64,000 bases of DNA from an uncultured Eubacteriales bacterium (GTDB lineage: Bacteria > Bacillota > Clostridia > Peptostreptococcales > Anaerovoracaceae), in contig CAJTYS010000005.1 in NCBI GenBank assembly GCA_910583765.1, positions 1 through 64,000 on the forward strand. Reading direction: 5' to 3'. Positions 42,574 to 50,450 of this stretch are shown here, piece after piece; the stretch's first letter is position 1; each line of letters begins with the position of its first letter. The translations under genes were made by a program, and so were the position numbers. The notes beneath the pieces were generated by a model. That model was not told the DNA's origin and made no database searches. It worked only from the letters and a program-made list of their open reading frames with translations.

Positions 42574-42915
42574 CTATTTTTTACACCCAGTCAATATCGC
42601 GAGAATGGTGCTGGCCGCAGCAGCGAACTCCTGCTGCTTTTCACTGGAAAGCTGTTGAAACCAATCCAGTAGATAGGATAGATAAACGGCGGCGCGCATT
42701 TCGCTTTCTGGGCAGGAAAGCAACAACAGAGGATCCATCTCTAATTGCTCAGCCATCAATTCCACTGTGGAAAGGGTGGGGTTGCCTTTTCCCTTGAGAA
42801 TGTCTTGTAAAGAAGATCGGGAAATGGACAGCTCTTCTGCGAACTCAGAAAGACTCTTTTTCTGCTCTGCGCGGATGGACGCAAGGCTGCCTGCGAGATT
42901 TTTTTGTAATGCCAT
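42574..42915 (-). CDS. XRE-family regulator, copy B of a tandem pair
   Basis: 113 residues from MALQKNLAGSLASIRAEQ; the frame extends 24 bases further but copy A and the position of GGAAAGGAAG favour 42915. The helix-turn-helix block is unchanged from copy A, while the C-terminal helix differs at several positions (YLSYLLDWFQQLSSEKQQ), the part most likely to set partner choice. Both copies could bind the same operators. Their target is unknown. Confidence 0.82.
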   Translation of the reverse strand: MALQKNLAGSLASIRAEQKKSLSEFAEELSISRSSLQDILKGKGNPTLSTVELMAEQLEMDPLLLLSCPESEMRAAVYLSYLLDWFQQLSSEKQQEFAAAASTILAILTGCKK

Positions 42916-43006
42916 AATGAAACTGCACTTCCTTTCCATGAACGACAGGCCTTAAAATACTGCGCTTATAGGCTGTTTCCATTGCTGTCGTATGTTTCTG
43001 TCTTTT

Positions 43007-43054
43007 ATGATACGGGAATTCGACAAAAAAAGACAGGTTGAAATAATGACATGA
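43007..43054 (+). pseudogene. N-terminal remnant of a GNAT acetyltransferase, copy B
   Basis: Reads MIREFDKKRQVEIMT and then a TGA stop; one residue differs from copy A before the stop. Confidence 0.4.
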
Positions 43055-43172
43055 ACGAGTGACATATCGGTACAGTGTGTCATGAAAAGGCATGGCAGCA
43101 TCAGGAAGCCCAAAAGAGCTGCGCAGCATGGCGGCCCAAACACAAAACGCCAATTGATTTACAAACCTTCAA

Positions 43173-43667
43173 TCATTCCAGTAAAAGCTCCTGCTCCTGG
43201 TAAAGTTCGTCAAGAGTGGAAGTGTCGGAGACTTTCAATGTCACAGGGCTTGCGGCATCTTCCAGCCGGTAAATGAACCCAACGCTGATTTTCGTGTCCG
43301 GCCGCACTTCTTTAGAAGCGTTTTGTATGGCCTTGTCATCATCAAGGGGCAGGGTCATTTCGCACTCGATCCCATTTTGGAACACTTGGGGATAAAAAAC
43401 ATCTTGCGCGGTGCTGGTGTTTTTGCCTTTATTGGTGTAGTCAAAATAAATCAGGATCGCGGGCTCCTCCTCATAGTCTTTTACCAATTGGTGCTTGACA
43501 TAGATCAGGCCGCCTTTTTCCTGGTCCATGGCAACTTTTGAAACGCTGGTGCCTTGGGTGGTTTCAGACGCTTGCTTGGCGTCACTGGCGGATTGTGTGC
43601 CGCCGCCGCAGGCGCAGAGAGAAAAGAGCAGGGCCGCAGCGAGAAATAGGGTTAGAAATTTTTTCAT
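43173..43667 (-). CDS. DUF5067-family lipoprotein
   Basis: 164 residues from MKKFLTLFLAAALLFSLCAC. Lys-Lys, a hydrophobic core and the lipobox LFSLCAC predict a lipoprotein anchored outside the membrane. After a Ser/Thr/Gln-rich linker comes a DUF5067-type immunoglobulin-like domain: AILIYFDYTNKGKNTSTAQD, then VFQNGIECEMTLPLDDDKAIQNA. The longer frame to 43706 is rejected because GAAAGGAC lies just ahead of 43667. Function is unknown; related lipoproteins are common in Clostridia and often occur near stress or cell-envelope genes. Confidence 0.85.
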   Translation of the reverse strand: MKKFLTLFLAAALLFSLCACGGGTQSASDAKQASETTQGTSVSKVAMDQEKGGLIYVKHQLVKDYEEEPAILIYFDYTNKGKNTSTAQDVFYPQVFQNGIECEMTLPLDDDKAIQNASKEVRPDTKISVGFIYRLEDAASPVTLKVSDTSTLDELYQEQELLLE

Positions 43668-43892
43668 TTTTGGTGTCCTTTCGTTTTTGCTCAGAACGCA
43701 GCTCATGAGGAGAGTCGGCAGGCTTGAGCAATGTTTGTGTTTTGAGTAGTTGGGAAATAATAATGAACATTATAGGATATTATAGCAAATTGAGGCGGGG
43801 ATGGGGAGAGAATATTCGGAGATTTCCAACGCATAAATTGTTTTGCGGAAAATAGCCTGAAAATCAGAATTGCATAATCAATACAATTTGGC

Positions 43893-43915
43893 AAAAAAGT
43901 TACTATAACTTTTTT
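43893..43915. promoter_or_regulatory. AAAAAAGTTA palindrome
   Basis: AAAAAAGTTA, CTA, TAACTTTTTT: a perfect inverted repeat with a three-base centre, followed by T-rich sequence and another AAAAAGTTATA. It could be an operator or a hairpin; there is no rightward gene before it to terminate. Confidence 0.45.
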
Positions 43916-44020
43916 ATTTTTGCAAAAAGTTATAGAATAAAAACTTAATTTATGGTAGATTAATGACGATACAATAAATGAGCTGTAGTTCATAAAAGTT
44001 TAGCAATAAATCGCATAAGG

Positions 44021-44040
44021 TTTATATATCTTATTTTATA
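44021..44040. repeat. 20-base element, copy 1 (identical at 60447)
   Basis: TTTATATATCTTATTTTATA occurs here and again at 60447-60466. Both copies lie in AT-rich gaps directly upstream of a polysaccharide gene, 74 and 38 bp from the start codons. Confidence 0.6.
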
Positions 44041-44113
44041 AAATAGAAGAAACTGATTTGTTCGCGGCTTGATAAGAAAAATACCAGTTGGAGCAGCGGA
44101 GGATACGCAGCAC

Positions 44114-44536
44114 ATGAGAATGAAAAAGAAAACGCAGCCGCCTGTTCCAGAAAAAAGATTTGTCATTGGATTTCAGATCCTGAGCCAATGGCTCCGCTTG
44201 AAACAAGATGGAAAGACGCTCACGCCCTTCTTTGAGGATAACTTTATAGAGAACATTGCTATTTATGGCATGGGAGTGTTGGGCGAACGGTTCTATCAGG
44301 AAATGCAGAGTAGCAGAATTAAAATCCATTATGCCATTGACAGATTCGCAGCTTCAAAAAGCAGACCGGACTTCAACGTCTATGGCTTAGATGAGGGAGG
44401 TTGGCCTGAGGTGGAGGCGATTGTGGTCACGCCTGTGCAGGATTACTGGTCAATTGTGGAGTTGTTGGAAGAAAGGACAGACGCAGCGATTCTATCATTG
44501 CAAGACATTGTTGACTATTGCGTGGCAGGTGATTAG
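44114..44536 (+). CDS. Rossmann-like single-domain protein of the polysaccharide cluster
   Basis: About 140 residues, starting at ATG 44114 with GGAGG at 44098-44102 (the frame itself opens at 44069). After a basic N-terminus it reads NIAIYGMGVLGERFYQEM, a dinucleotide-binding-like Gly-x-Gly-x-x-Gly turn, then IKIHYAIDRFAA and EVEAIVVTPVQDYWSIVELL: the beta-alpha-beta order of the small domain that recurs inside several downstream enzymes. Here it stands alone. It may be a subunit or docking partner rather than an enzyme. It ends two bases before the pyruvyl transferase start. Confidence 0.75.
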   Translation: MRMKKKTQPPVPEKRFVIGFQILSQWLRLKQDGKTLTPFFEDNFIENIAIYGMGVLGERFYQEMQSSRIKIHYAIDRFAASKSRPDFNVYGLDEGGWPEVEAIVVTPVQDYWSIVELLEERTDAAILSLQDIVDYCVAGD

Positions 44537-44538
44537 AC

Positions 44539-45624
44539 ATGGACAAGAATTCCACAGGCAGATCCAAAGCGGCGATCCTGACATGGTGCGACAATAATGG
44601 CCCTACGAACTATGGGCAGATCCTGCAGTGTTATGCCATGCAGCGTTTAGTAAAAGAAGCTGGCTATGAGCCACTGGTCATACAATATCGGAAGAAGGAT
44701 CCCCGTGATTTGCTGGCGCATAATTTTTCTAACAGCACAGCAATAGGGCGTTTTCTGAATGAAAGATATGAAAGACATTACAACCTGAAAGTGGTGGAGG
44801 GAACAGAAACCCTTCGCGTGAAACGCTTTAAGGAGTTCATTAAAAAATACATACCATTATCCCCACCCTGCTACACAAAAAACATGGTGGAAGACATGAC
44901 GAGGGACTGTGAGATTTTGATCTGTGGCAGCGATCAGATTTGGAATCCGATTTGCTTTGACCCCATCTGGTTTTTAGATTTTGGCAGACCAGAGCAGAAA
45001 AGGATCGCTTATGCGCCCAGTGGAATTTTTTATGAAAGGCCTGAGTTTGAAGAATGCTATCAGAAGATGGCTCTGTTGATAGAAAATTTGGATGAAGCAA
45101 GCGTCCGAGAACAGGTGGGCGCGGACATTTTAAAGAAATACACAAAGAAAGAAATCAAGGTGAAGGAAGACCCTTCGCTGCGTCTAGACCAGACGCAATG
45201 GGATGAGGTGGCAGACGAAAAGTTAGTAGAAGGTGAATACCTCTTCTGTTATCTGCTGGGGAGCCTGTCTCCATATCAGATGATATTGAGGGAATTGAAA
45301 CGCAAGCACCGAGTGGAAAAAATCGTATATATCCCGACCAATGTGATGGAAGAGGGGAGCTTTAAGGGTTTTGCAAAATATGAAGGCGCGGGGCCGGCTC
45401 AGTTCCTTTCGCTGATCAAACACGCAAAGGCTGTTTGTACTGACTCATTTCACGGAACTGTCTTAGCGCTGCAATACGGTGTCCCGTTTTACAACGTGCG
45501 CAGGGCACACAAGGGGACCGGATTCTTTGAAGGCAGCGACCGGATTGACAATCTTTTGGAGAAAAGAGGATTACAGAAGAAATGGCTCAGGAGCGTACGT
45601 GAGGTAAGGGAAAAACATGAGTAA
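44539..45624 (+). CDS. Polysaccharide pyruvyl transferase family protein
   Basis: 361 residues. The family pattern is clear: ILTWCDNNGPTNYGQILQCY at the N-terminus, MTRDCEILICGSDQIWNP in the middle and AVCTDSFHGTVLALQYGVPFY near the C-terminus (the conserved Thr-Asp-x-x-His-Gly block). Members add ketal-linked pyruvate from phosphoenolpyruvate to sugars of surface polymers or build related linkages. Works in the cytosol on lipid-linked or nucleotide-linked sugars. The last eight bases overlap the next gene, so translation is coupled. Confidence 0.88.
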   Translation: MDKNSTGRSKAAILTWCDNNGPTNYGQILQCYAMQRLVKEAGYEPLVIQYRKKDPRDLLAHNFSNSTAIGRFLNERYERHYNLKVVEGTETLRVKRFKEFIKKYIPLSPPCYTKNMVEDMTRDCEILICGSDQIWNPICFDPIWFLDFGRPEQKRIAYAPSGIFYERPEFEECYQKMALLIENLDEASVREQVGADILKKYTKKEIKVKEDPSLRLDQTQWDEVADEKLVEGEYLFCYLLGSLSPYQMILRELKRKHRVEKIVYIPTNVMEEGSFKGFAKYEGAGPAQFLSLIKHAKAVCTDSFHGTVLALQYGVPFYNVRRAHKGTGFFEGSDRIDNLLEKRGLQKKWLRSVREVREKHE

Positions 45625-46771
45625 TGATTTGTATAAATTGCGGAGTTTTGGATATGTGGAAATAGATGACGAGATCTGGTTTCCAAACCTGAACTTCAAT
45701 GCGCTGATGAAGATCAATAAATCAACAGGGCGCTTGGAGATCGTGGATAAGTTTCCGAATTATGGAGTTTGGCAAGGCTGGCTGTATTCTACAGTATGTC
45801 ATGTGAATAGGCAGCTGGTTTTTGTGCCAAACTGTAGCGAAGAAATTGTAGCATATGATCTCGAGTCGCAGAAATTTATCTCGACTCCATTAGACCATCA
45901 TTCTGTCGGGCGCAAGAAGACATATTTTGTGAATGCCTGCGTATACAAACATTACGTATATATGTTCCCTATGGGAGCGGAGTGCATTGTTCGTTACGAT
46001 AGTATAGAGCATACAATAAGATATTTGGAGAATGATCTTAGCCTTTTAATCCGCACAAAGCCAGAAACATTTTATTGTTTTTATCAACAGTTTGAAAGGA
46101 TTGATCAAAAAATATATTTTCCTTTTCTGGAATTAAATGCGGTGGCTATATTTGACCTTGATGACGAAAGCGTGGAGATCAAATACTTGAATATCGAAGG
46201 TGGATGTTCGACTATTAGATATATAGGAAACCATTTCTATTTATCAGCATGGAAATCCCCAGCGATTTATTCTTGGGATCACAAAACAGGAGATATTAAG
46301 GCTTACCGAGAATTTCCTGAAGGTTTTACAGAAGAGCAGATGTTTCTGTATGCATACAATATAGAGGATTCGATCGTATTTTTCCCTGTACAGGGAAACG
46401 GAATCATATCGTTTTCCCTGAAATCAGGGGGGATACGTATAATACAGAACATGCAAAATCCTGATCAGGAACCAACAATGACATATTTTGTAGAAGAAAC
46501 CAGGGAAAAACAGGGCACGTTGGTATTAACCGCAGATATGGAATTTATAAGTGGTTGTGCATATATGGAGAATAAATTGGAAATCAGGCCATACTGTCAA
46601 ATGAATCATTTGTATAACAAAAAACGAATTGATGATTTCTTGCGTAGCAAAGACTCAGAAGGCGTGGAAGAATATATAGTAGAGATACTATCGAATGATG
46701 AAGTCGCAGCACAGACAAGAGAACATTGCAATTATGGCAGACTGATTTTTGAACAAATTCGGATATCCTGA
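45617..46771 (+). CDS. Beta-propeller-like protein, paralogue 1
   Basis: 384 residues with no signal peptide. It consists of repeated units of about 45 residues, each with a hydrophobic strand, a [Phe/Tyr]-x-[Phe/Leu]-Pro turn and an IxxYD strand: EIWFPNLNFNALMKINKSTG, LVFVPNCSEEIVAYDLES, YVYMFPMGAECIVRYDS, KIYFPFLELNAVAIFDLDD, HFYLSAWKSPAIYSWDHKTG, IVFFPVQGNGIISFSLKSG. Six or seven blades are likely. The same pattern occurs in the gene at 48616. Function unknown; such proteins could bind glycans or act as scaffolds. Start overlaps the pyruvyl transferase by eight bases, with GGTAAGGG upstream. Confidence 0.72.
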   Translation: MSNDLYKLRSFGYVEIDDEIWFPNLNFNALMKINKSTGRLEIVDKFPNYGVWQGWLYSTVCHVNRQLVFVPNCSEEIVAYDLESQKFISTPLDHHSVGRKKTYFVNACVYKHYVYMFPMGAECIVRYDSIEHTIRYLENDLSLLIRTKPETFYCFYQQFERIDQKIYFPFLELNAVAIFDLDDESVEIKYLNIEGGCSTIRYIGNHFYLSAWKSPAIYSWDHKTGDIKAYREFPEGFTEEQMFLYAYNIEDSIVFFPVQGNGIISFSLKSGGIRIIQNMQNPDQEPTMTYFVEETREKQGTLVLTADMEFISGCAYMENKLEIRPYCQMNHLYNKKRIDDFLRSKDSEGVEEYIVEILSNDEVAAQTREHCNYGRLIFEQIRIS

Positions 46772-46772
46772 A

Positions 46773-46798
46773 AAGATCGTAGATGTGCAGGCGATCTT
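46773..46798 (+). terminator. Weak hairpin after propeller gene 1
   Basis: AAGATCG (46773-46779) and CGATCTT (46792-46798), 12-base loop, no real T-run. Confidence 0.3.
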
Positions 46799-46898
46799 GA
46801 TTTAGTAAATAAAATTGGTATTAAGGCTTCGCAAGTGTCAGCAGAATGGAACGCTGGCGGCGGAGAGTTAATATATATTGCTGATGGGAGGTATTAAG

Positions 46899-47408
46899 GT
46901 GTCAAAACAAAAGAAGCACAGTGAAGGAAGTCAAGAAAAGAAAGGAGGGAAAAAGGCCATTGCGATATGTATCGTGGTGGTGATACTGCTAGCGATCTTG
47001 CTCTTTTTATTGCTGAACAAGGAACCGGCGCGCAACGTTGTGGTGAACGAAGACAACGTAGGAGAAGTCATTGAAAACCGAGAATTCGTTCCCCCAAATT
47101 CTTACGAGGTGACAATGAATTATAACTGGAATTTTGCCAGCGGAACCGCAGCATCTGATAATGCGTACGTAAAGAACGCAGAATCAAACAAGAATCCAGT
47201 GTACTTTGATGTCATCCGCAAGGACACGGATGAGACGATTTACAAATCGCCGATATTGGCAGTGGGAAGCCATCTGGACAATATCACTTTGGACAGCGAT
47301 TTGCCAGCTGGAACGTACGATTGCATCGTTACATACCATTTGCTTAATGAGAAAGACGAGAGCTTTGATACGGTGAGCTTGAATTTGACGATTAATATCG
47401 GACAATAA
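46899..47408 (+). CDS. Membrane-anchored extracellular protein of unknown family
   Basis: 169 residues. GGGAGG at 46886-46891 points to a GTG start at 46899 rather than the ATG at 46878. The N-terminus is highly basic (KQKKHSEGSQEKKGGKK), then a membrane helix AIAICIVVVILLAILLFLLL, then about 125 residues outside. The outer part is beta-rich: SYEVTMNYNWNFASGTAASD, NPVYFDVIRKDTDETIYKSP and LPAGTYDCIVTYHLL, resembling a small immunoglobulin-like domain. It sits 67 bp before the secreted protein gene; the two are likely partners. Confidence 0.7.
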   Translation: MSKQKKHSEGSQEKKGGKKAIAICIVVVILLAILLFLLLNKEPARNVVVNEDNVGEVIENREFVPPNSYEVTMNYNWNFASGTAASDNAYVKNAESNKNPVYFDVIRKDTDETIYKSPILAVGSHLDNITLDSDLPAGTYDCIVTYHLLNEKDESFDTVSLNLTINIGQ

Positions 47409-47475
47409 TGAAATGATGTCCCGTCAGTATACGGGAAGCTAAAAAAGCTTTATCTTACAAGGAGGTAGAAGAAAA

Positions 47476-48522
47476 ATGAAACTTAAGAAAATTTTAGTTG
47501 CGGCTTTAGCAGTGACAATGATTATGGGAAGCTCCTCAATGGCATTTGCCGCGGAACAAAAAGGAGAAGGCACAGGTGCTGGTGATCTGGATGTAGTAAA
47601 AGATTCGGATGTTTTCAGCGTAGTAGTTCCTACTGACTCAGGCACCACATTTGATTATATTGTGGATCCTCTGGGAGTTATTAAGAAAACTGATGCAGAG
47701 AAGTATGGAAACAAAGCATTTGAAGATGGCAAGACAGTATATTTCCAGAACGCTGAAGTTACAAGCGCAAGTGCGCAGTATAATTATACTGGAACCAGCA
47801 ATAAGCTGAAAGCAATCAATAAGAGCACGAAAGCAGTAGACATTGCAGTAGAGGCAACTCTTACAGGTGCGGATGAAGTCACAATGGTTGAGGCCAGTGG
47901 TGTTACTGGTACGACAGACACACTGCTGAACCTTCAATTAAATGGTTCTACTGGAACCAATAACACCGCAGCAATCGGAACAAGCGCTACTGCTGCAAAA
48001 ATAGACTCTACCATTGATGAAACAGCCAATGCATATGAAATAAAATATGTAAATGGAAAATATGTGAAGCAGTTAGATCCAGCGTTAGGAGATGATGATT
48101 TCAAGGCGTATGAATTCTGGCTTACTGGAGAAGCTAACGCAAGTTCAGATTGGGCAGATGTAGAAACGCTTCCAGAAGTCAAGGTTGTTTGGACTGTGAC
48201 AGGTGAAGGTGCGGCAACAGGCCCAAGTGGAACGCTTTCCAACACTGGATTAATGACATTATCAAATTTAACTGCGGATGCTAATGCGCCTGGAGATCCT
48301 AGCAAGTATAAGATTGCTGGTGCTGACGGCGAGTTCTGGCCGATGGCTACGACAGATAAGGATGTTACATGGATTACTGACGAGTGGTCGTCTGAAGATG
48401 GAGGTACACTTAAGATTCAGTTGAAAGGCGGCTACATGGCGAACTATAGCGGTCAAGAGGTTACTGTGAAGATTGAATTGACAAATGGCGAATCGCTTAC
48501 TTTCAGCGGAACTCTTGATTAA
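47476..48522 (+). CDS. Secreted surface protein of unknown family
   Basis: 348 residues. A typical signal peptide MKLKKILVAALAVTMIMGSS ends in MAFAAEQ, with likely cleavage after AFA. The mature part is acidic and Thr/Ala-rich, with few aromatic residues. It has VVVPTDSGTTFDYIVDPLGV close to its start, a pattern I associate with repeated surface proteins of Clostridia but cannot name. No LPxTG, no membrane tail and no cell-wall-binding repeat were found, so attachment may be through the neighbouring membrane protein. AAGGAGG precedes ATG 47476. A perfect 28-bp palindrome follows 26 bp after the stop. It could be the protein carrier of the glycan made by this cluster. Confidence 0.72.
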   Translation: MKLKKILVAALAVTMIMGSSSMAFAAEQKGEGTGAGDLDVVKDSDVFSVVVPTDSGTTFDYIVDPLGVIKKTDAEKYGNKAFEDGKTVYFQNAEVTSASAQYNYTGTSNKLKAINKSTKAVDIAVEATLTGADEVTMVEASGVTGTTDTLLNLQLNGSTGTNNTAAIGTSATAAKIDSTIDETANAYEIKYVNGKYVKQLDPALGDDDFKAYEFWLTGEANASSDWADVETLPEVKVVWTVTGEGAATGPSGTLSNTGLMTLSNLTADANAPGDPSKYKIAGADGEFWPMATTDKDVTWITDEWSSEDGGTLKIQLKGGYMANYSGQEVTVKIELTNGESLTFSGTLD

Positions 48523-48547
48523 TGTTTATAAAACTATAATTACTAAG

Positions 48548-48575
48548 ATATGGGGAAGCAATTGCTTCCCCATAT
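48548..48575. terminator. Perfect 28-bp palindrome after the secreted protein gene
   Basis: ATATGGGGAAGCAA followed directly by its exact reverse complement. As RNA it is a strong hairpin, followed by AATTAATAG without a T-run. It may stop or attenuate transcription after the highly expressed-looking secreted gene. Confidence 0.6.
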
Positions 48576-48615
48576 AATTAATAGGCTAAAAGTTCAGGTT
48601 CAGTAGGAGTTCCAA

Positions 48616-49641
48616 ATGGCATTAAAAAAGTATTACGATTATATAGCGTTCAATAGGGATATTAAGTATTCCGTTTTTTTTGAACCATTGCCCTCTGTTG
48701 ACACAATTCATAAATGGGTTGGAGCTCAAAGCAAGAACGATTGTGTATATGCGATCCCTAACGATATGAATGCGGTTCTTAAGCATACCCCAAAAGATAA
48801 TTCCTATCTGGGAGACTTAGAAAACGATCTTTTCAAATGGACGGGCGGTTGCCTTTGGAAAGGTTCTTTATACGGGTTTCCCCGAACTAGTAATTGTCTC
48901 TTGAAAATGTCTTTGGATACGGAGGCGATACAGTACATTCATATGGAGAAAGGATATTCCAAAGAACATCACTATGGAGGTATTTGTACTAAGGCGGGCA
49001 TCATATATCAGCCCCCCAGGGATTCTGACCACATTTTGGTTTGGAATCTAAAAACAGGAAGCACAAGGAAGATTCATTTGTCACCAAAATCGCAGCATAG
49101 AGAATTCCGGTATTGTGGCAGCATTTTATGCCCAAATGGATATGCGTATTTATTGCCGGAGTTAGCTGAGAGGGTGATCAAATTAAACACGGTCACAGAA
49201 GAGTGGGAGTTCATCGGCGATAGGATAGATGCAATGACATTCGATGCCAAGATTGCTGTAGATGGTAATATTTACGGCTTTAGTGCTTACTGTGATGGGA
49301 TTTTAAAAATTGATGTGATGGAAGATGATGTGGAAATGATACACAAGGAGATAAATCCGGGCGCATATGGAACAAAATTAGGAATCAATGGACACTTGTA
49401 TAGTATTCCTGGGGATGGTGATTATGTTTGGGATTATGATCCTTTAACTGATTCTTTGAAAAGCATCTACGAATTCCCGTATAAACTTAATGCTAAGTAC
49501 GCCGGAGGCGCTTCCTTGCAAAATGGAGGGATTTGCGCAGTACCAGCTAGGGAGAACAAACTGCTTAAGTTAAAGATCGACATTGAAGGAATAGAGGTTC
49601 CAGATAAGATTTATGGGGACTATTTTTTGGATTATTATTAG
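48616..49641 (+). CDS. Beta-propeller-like protein, paralogue 2
   Basis: 341 residues, no signal peptide. Repeats of the same type as in the gene at 45617: DCVYAIPNDMNAVLKHTPKD, SLYGFPRTSNCLLKMSLDTE, IIYQPPRDSDHILVWNLKTG, YAYLLPELAERVIKLNTVTE, NIYGFSAYCDGILKIDVMED, HLYSIPGDGDYVWDYDPLTD and GICAVPARENKLLKLKID, which makes seven. The blades share the Pro turn and the hydrophobic last strand ending in Asp or Lys. About 25 percent similar to paralogue 1 by eye. Start at ATG 48616 after GTAGGAG. Function unknown. Confidence 0.72.
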   Translation: MALKKYYDYIAFNRDIKYSVFFEPLPSVDTIHKWVGAQSKNDCVYAIPNDMNAVLKHTPKDNSYLGDLENDLFKWTGGCLWKGSLYGFPRTSNCLLKMSLDTEAIQYIHMEKGYSKEHHYGGICTKAGIIYQPPRDSDHILVWNLKTGSTRKIHLSPKSQHREFRYCGSILCPNGYAYLLPELAERVIKLNTVTEEWEFIGDRIDAMTFDAKIAVDGNIYGFSAYCDGILKIDVMEDDVEMIHKEINPGAYGTKLGINGHLYSIPGDGDYVWDYDPLTDSLKSIYEFPYKLNAKYAGGASLQNGGICAVPARENKLLKLKIDIEGIEVPDKIYGDYFLDYY

Positions 49642-49661
49642 GCTTTAGGAGCGTGGAGAAG

Positions 49662-50444
49662 ATGCAAGAGCAGAATGCGATTTACTGTAAAATAGAGGTA
49701 TCTGCACCCAATGTAAGCCTGGCAGGAAAAACAGTCATGATTACCGGTGGTGGAAGTGGAATTGGCAAGGCGATTGCTAAAAAGGTAATAGAGGCCGGAG
49801 CATTGGCGGTCATTGTAGGTAGAAGAGAAGCAAAATTGAAAGCCACTACTGAAGAATTGGGCAGTAAAAACTGCATATACTATCCATATGATGTGACACG
49901 AGCTGACGGCTCTTCAAAATTTTATAAGCAATTAGAAACACTGACAAAACATAAAATTACCGGATTGGTAAATAATGCCGGTATTTATATTCACAAAAAT
50001 TTGATGGATTTCTCAACTGAAGACTTTGATTCTATAATAAACACAAATCTTCGGGCGCCTATGTTCCTGACAATCGGCTTTCTAAAGTATTGTAAGGAAA
50101 ACCAAATCAAAGGAAATATCGTAATGATGGCTTCAAATAGAGGGTTGTTTGGAGATTATGGACCCTATGGAGCTTCCAAAAAAGGTTTGATTCATTACAC
50201 GCAAGGAATTGCCAGAGAAATGATTGGTACTGGGATTCGGGTCAATGCGATTGCGCCGGGAATGACGGCGTCAGAAATTAATGGAATAAATGCGACAGGA
50301 AATCTATATGTATCTTCGGCTAAAGGTAAGAGGGTCCTTTTGCCCGAGGAAATTGCAGAAACAGCTTGGTTTTTGCTAAGTGATTACAGTAAGTGTATAA
50401 ATGGAGCAGTGATTCCATGTGATGAGGGGGATTTTTTGAGATAG
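49662..50444 (+). CDS. Short-chain dehydrogenase/reductase (SDR)
   Basis: 260 residues. A classical SDR: cofactor loop MITGGGSGIGKAIAKKV, then LVNNAGIYIH, catalytic serine in MMASNRGLF and the YxxxK pair in YGASKKG, with NAIAPGMTASEING after it. An Arg pair after the second strand (GRREAK) favours NADP. The likely job is redox change of a sugar or small acid used by the cluster; substrate unknown. The frame begins with GTG 49653, but ATG 49662 is better placed after TTAGGAG. It ends six bases before the radical SAM gene, on the same transcript. Confidence 0.88.
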   Translation: MQEQNAIYCKIEVSAPNVSLAGKTVMITGGGSGIGKAIAKKVIEAGALAVIVGRREAKLKATTEELGSKNCIYYPYDVTRADGSSKFYKQLETLTKHKITGLVNNAGIYIHKNLMDFSTEDFDSIINTNLRAPMFLTIGFLKYCKENQIKGNIVMMASNRGLFGDYGPYGASKKGLIHYTQGIAREMIGTGIRVNAIAPGMTASEINGINATGNLYVSSAKGKRVLLPEEIAETAWFLLSDYSKCINGAVIPCDEGDFLR

Positions 50445-50450
50445 GAGATA

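Larger units (their letters stand above)
41936..43054. repeat. Tandem duplication of XRE gene plus upstream region
   Basis: Unit A runs about 41936-42430, unit B about 42574-43054, offset 624 to 638 bp. Identity covers the XRE coding sequence and an upstream block containing ATGATACGGGAATTCGACAA at 42383 and 43007. Confidence 0.75.
43668..44113. other. AT-rich intergenic region before the polysaccharide cluster
   Basis: No gene seen. It contains a 23-bp palindrome (43893-43915), a further TGCAAAAAGTTATA half-site at 43921, and the 20-base TATATATC element at 44021-44040 shared with position 60447. It most likely holds the promoter and control region of the cluster that starts at 44114. Confidence 0.5.

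Noticed and set aside
42395..43027. Exact Spo0A-box sequence TTCGACAAA in both copies of the XRE duplication (42395-42403 and 43019-43027)
   Set aside because: The bases are explained as codons for Phe-Asp-Lys in the acetyltransferase remnant, and no promoter with suitable spacing lies around them. A regulatory role is possible but not supported.
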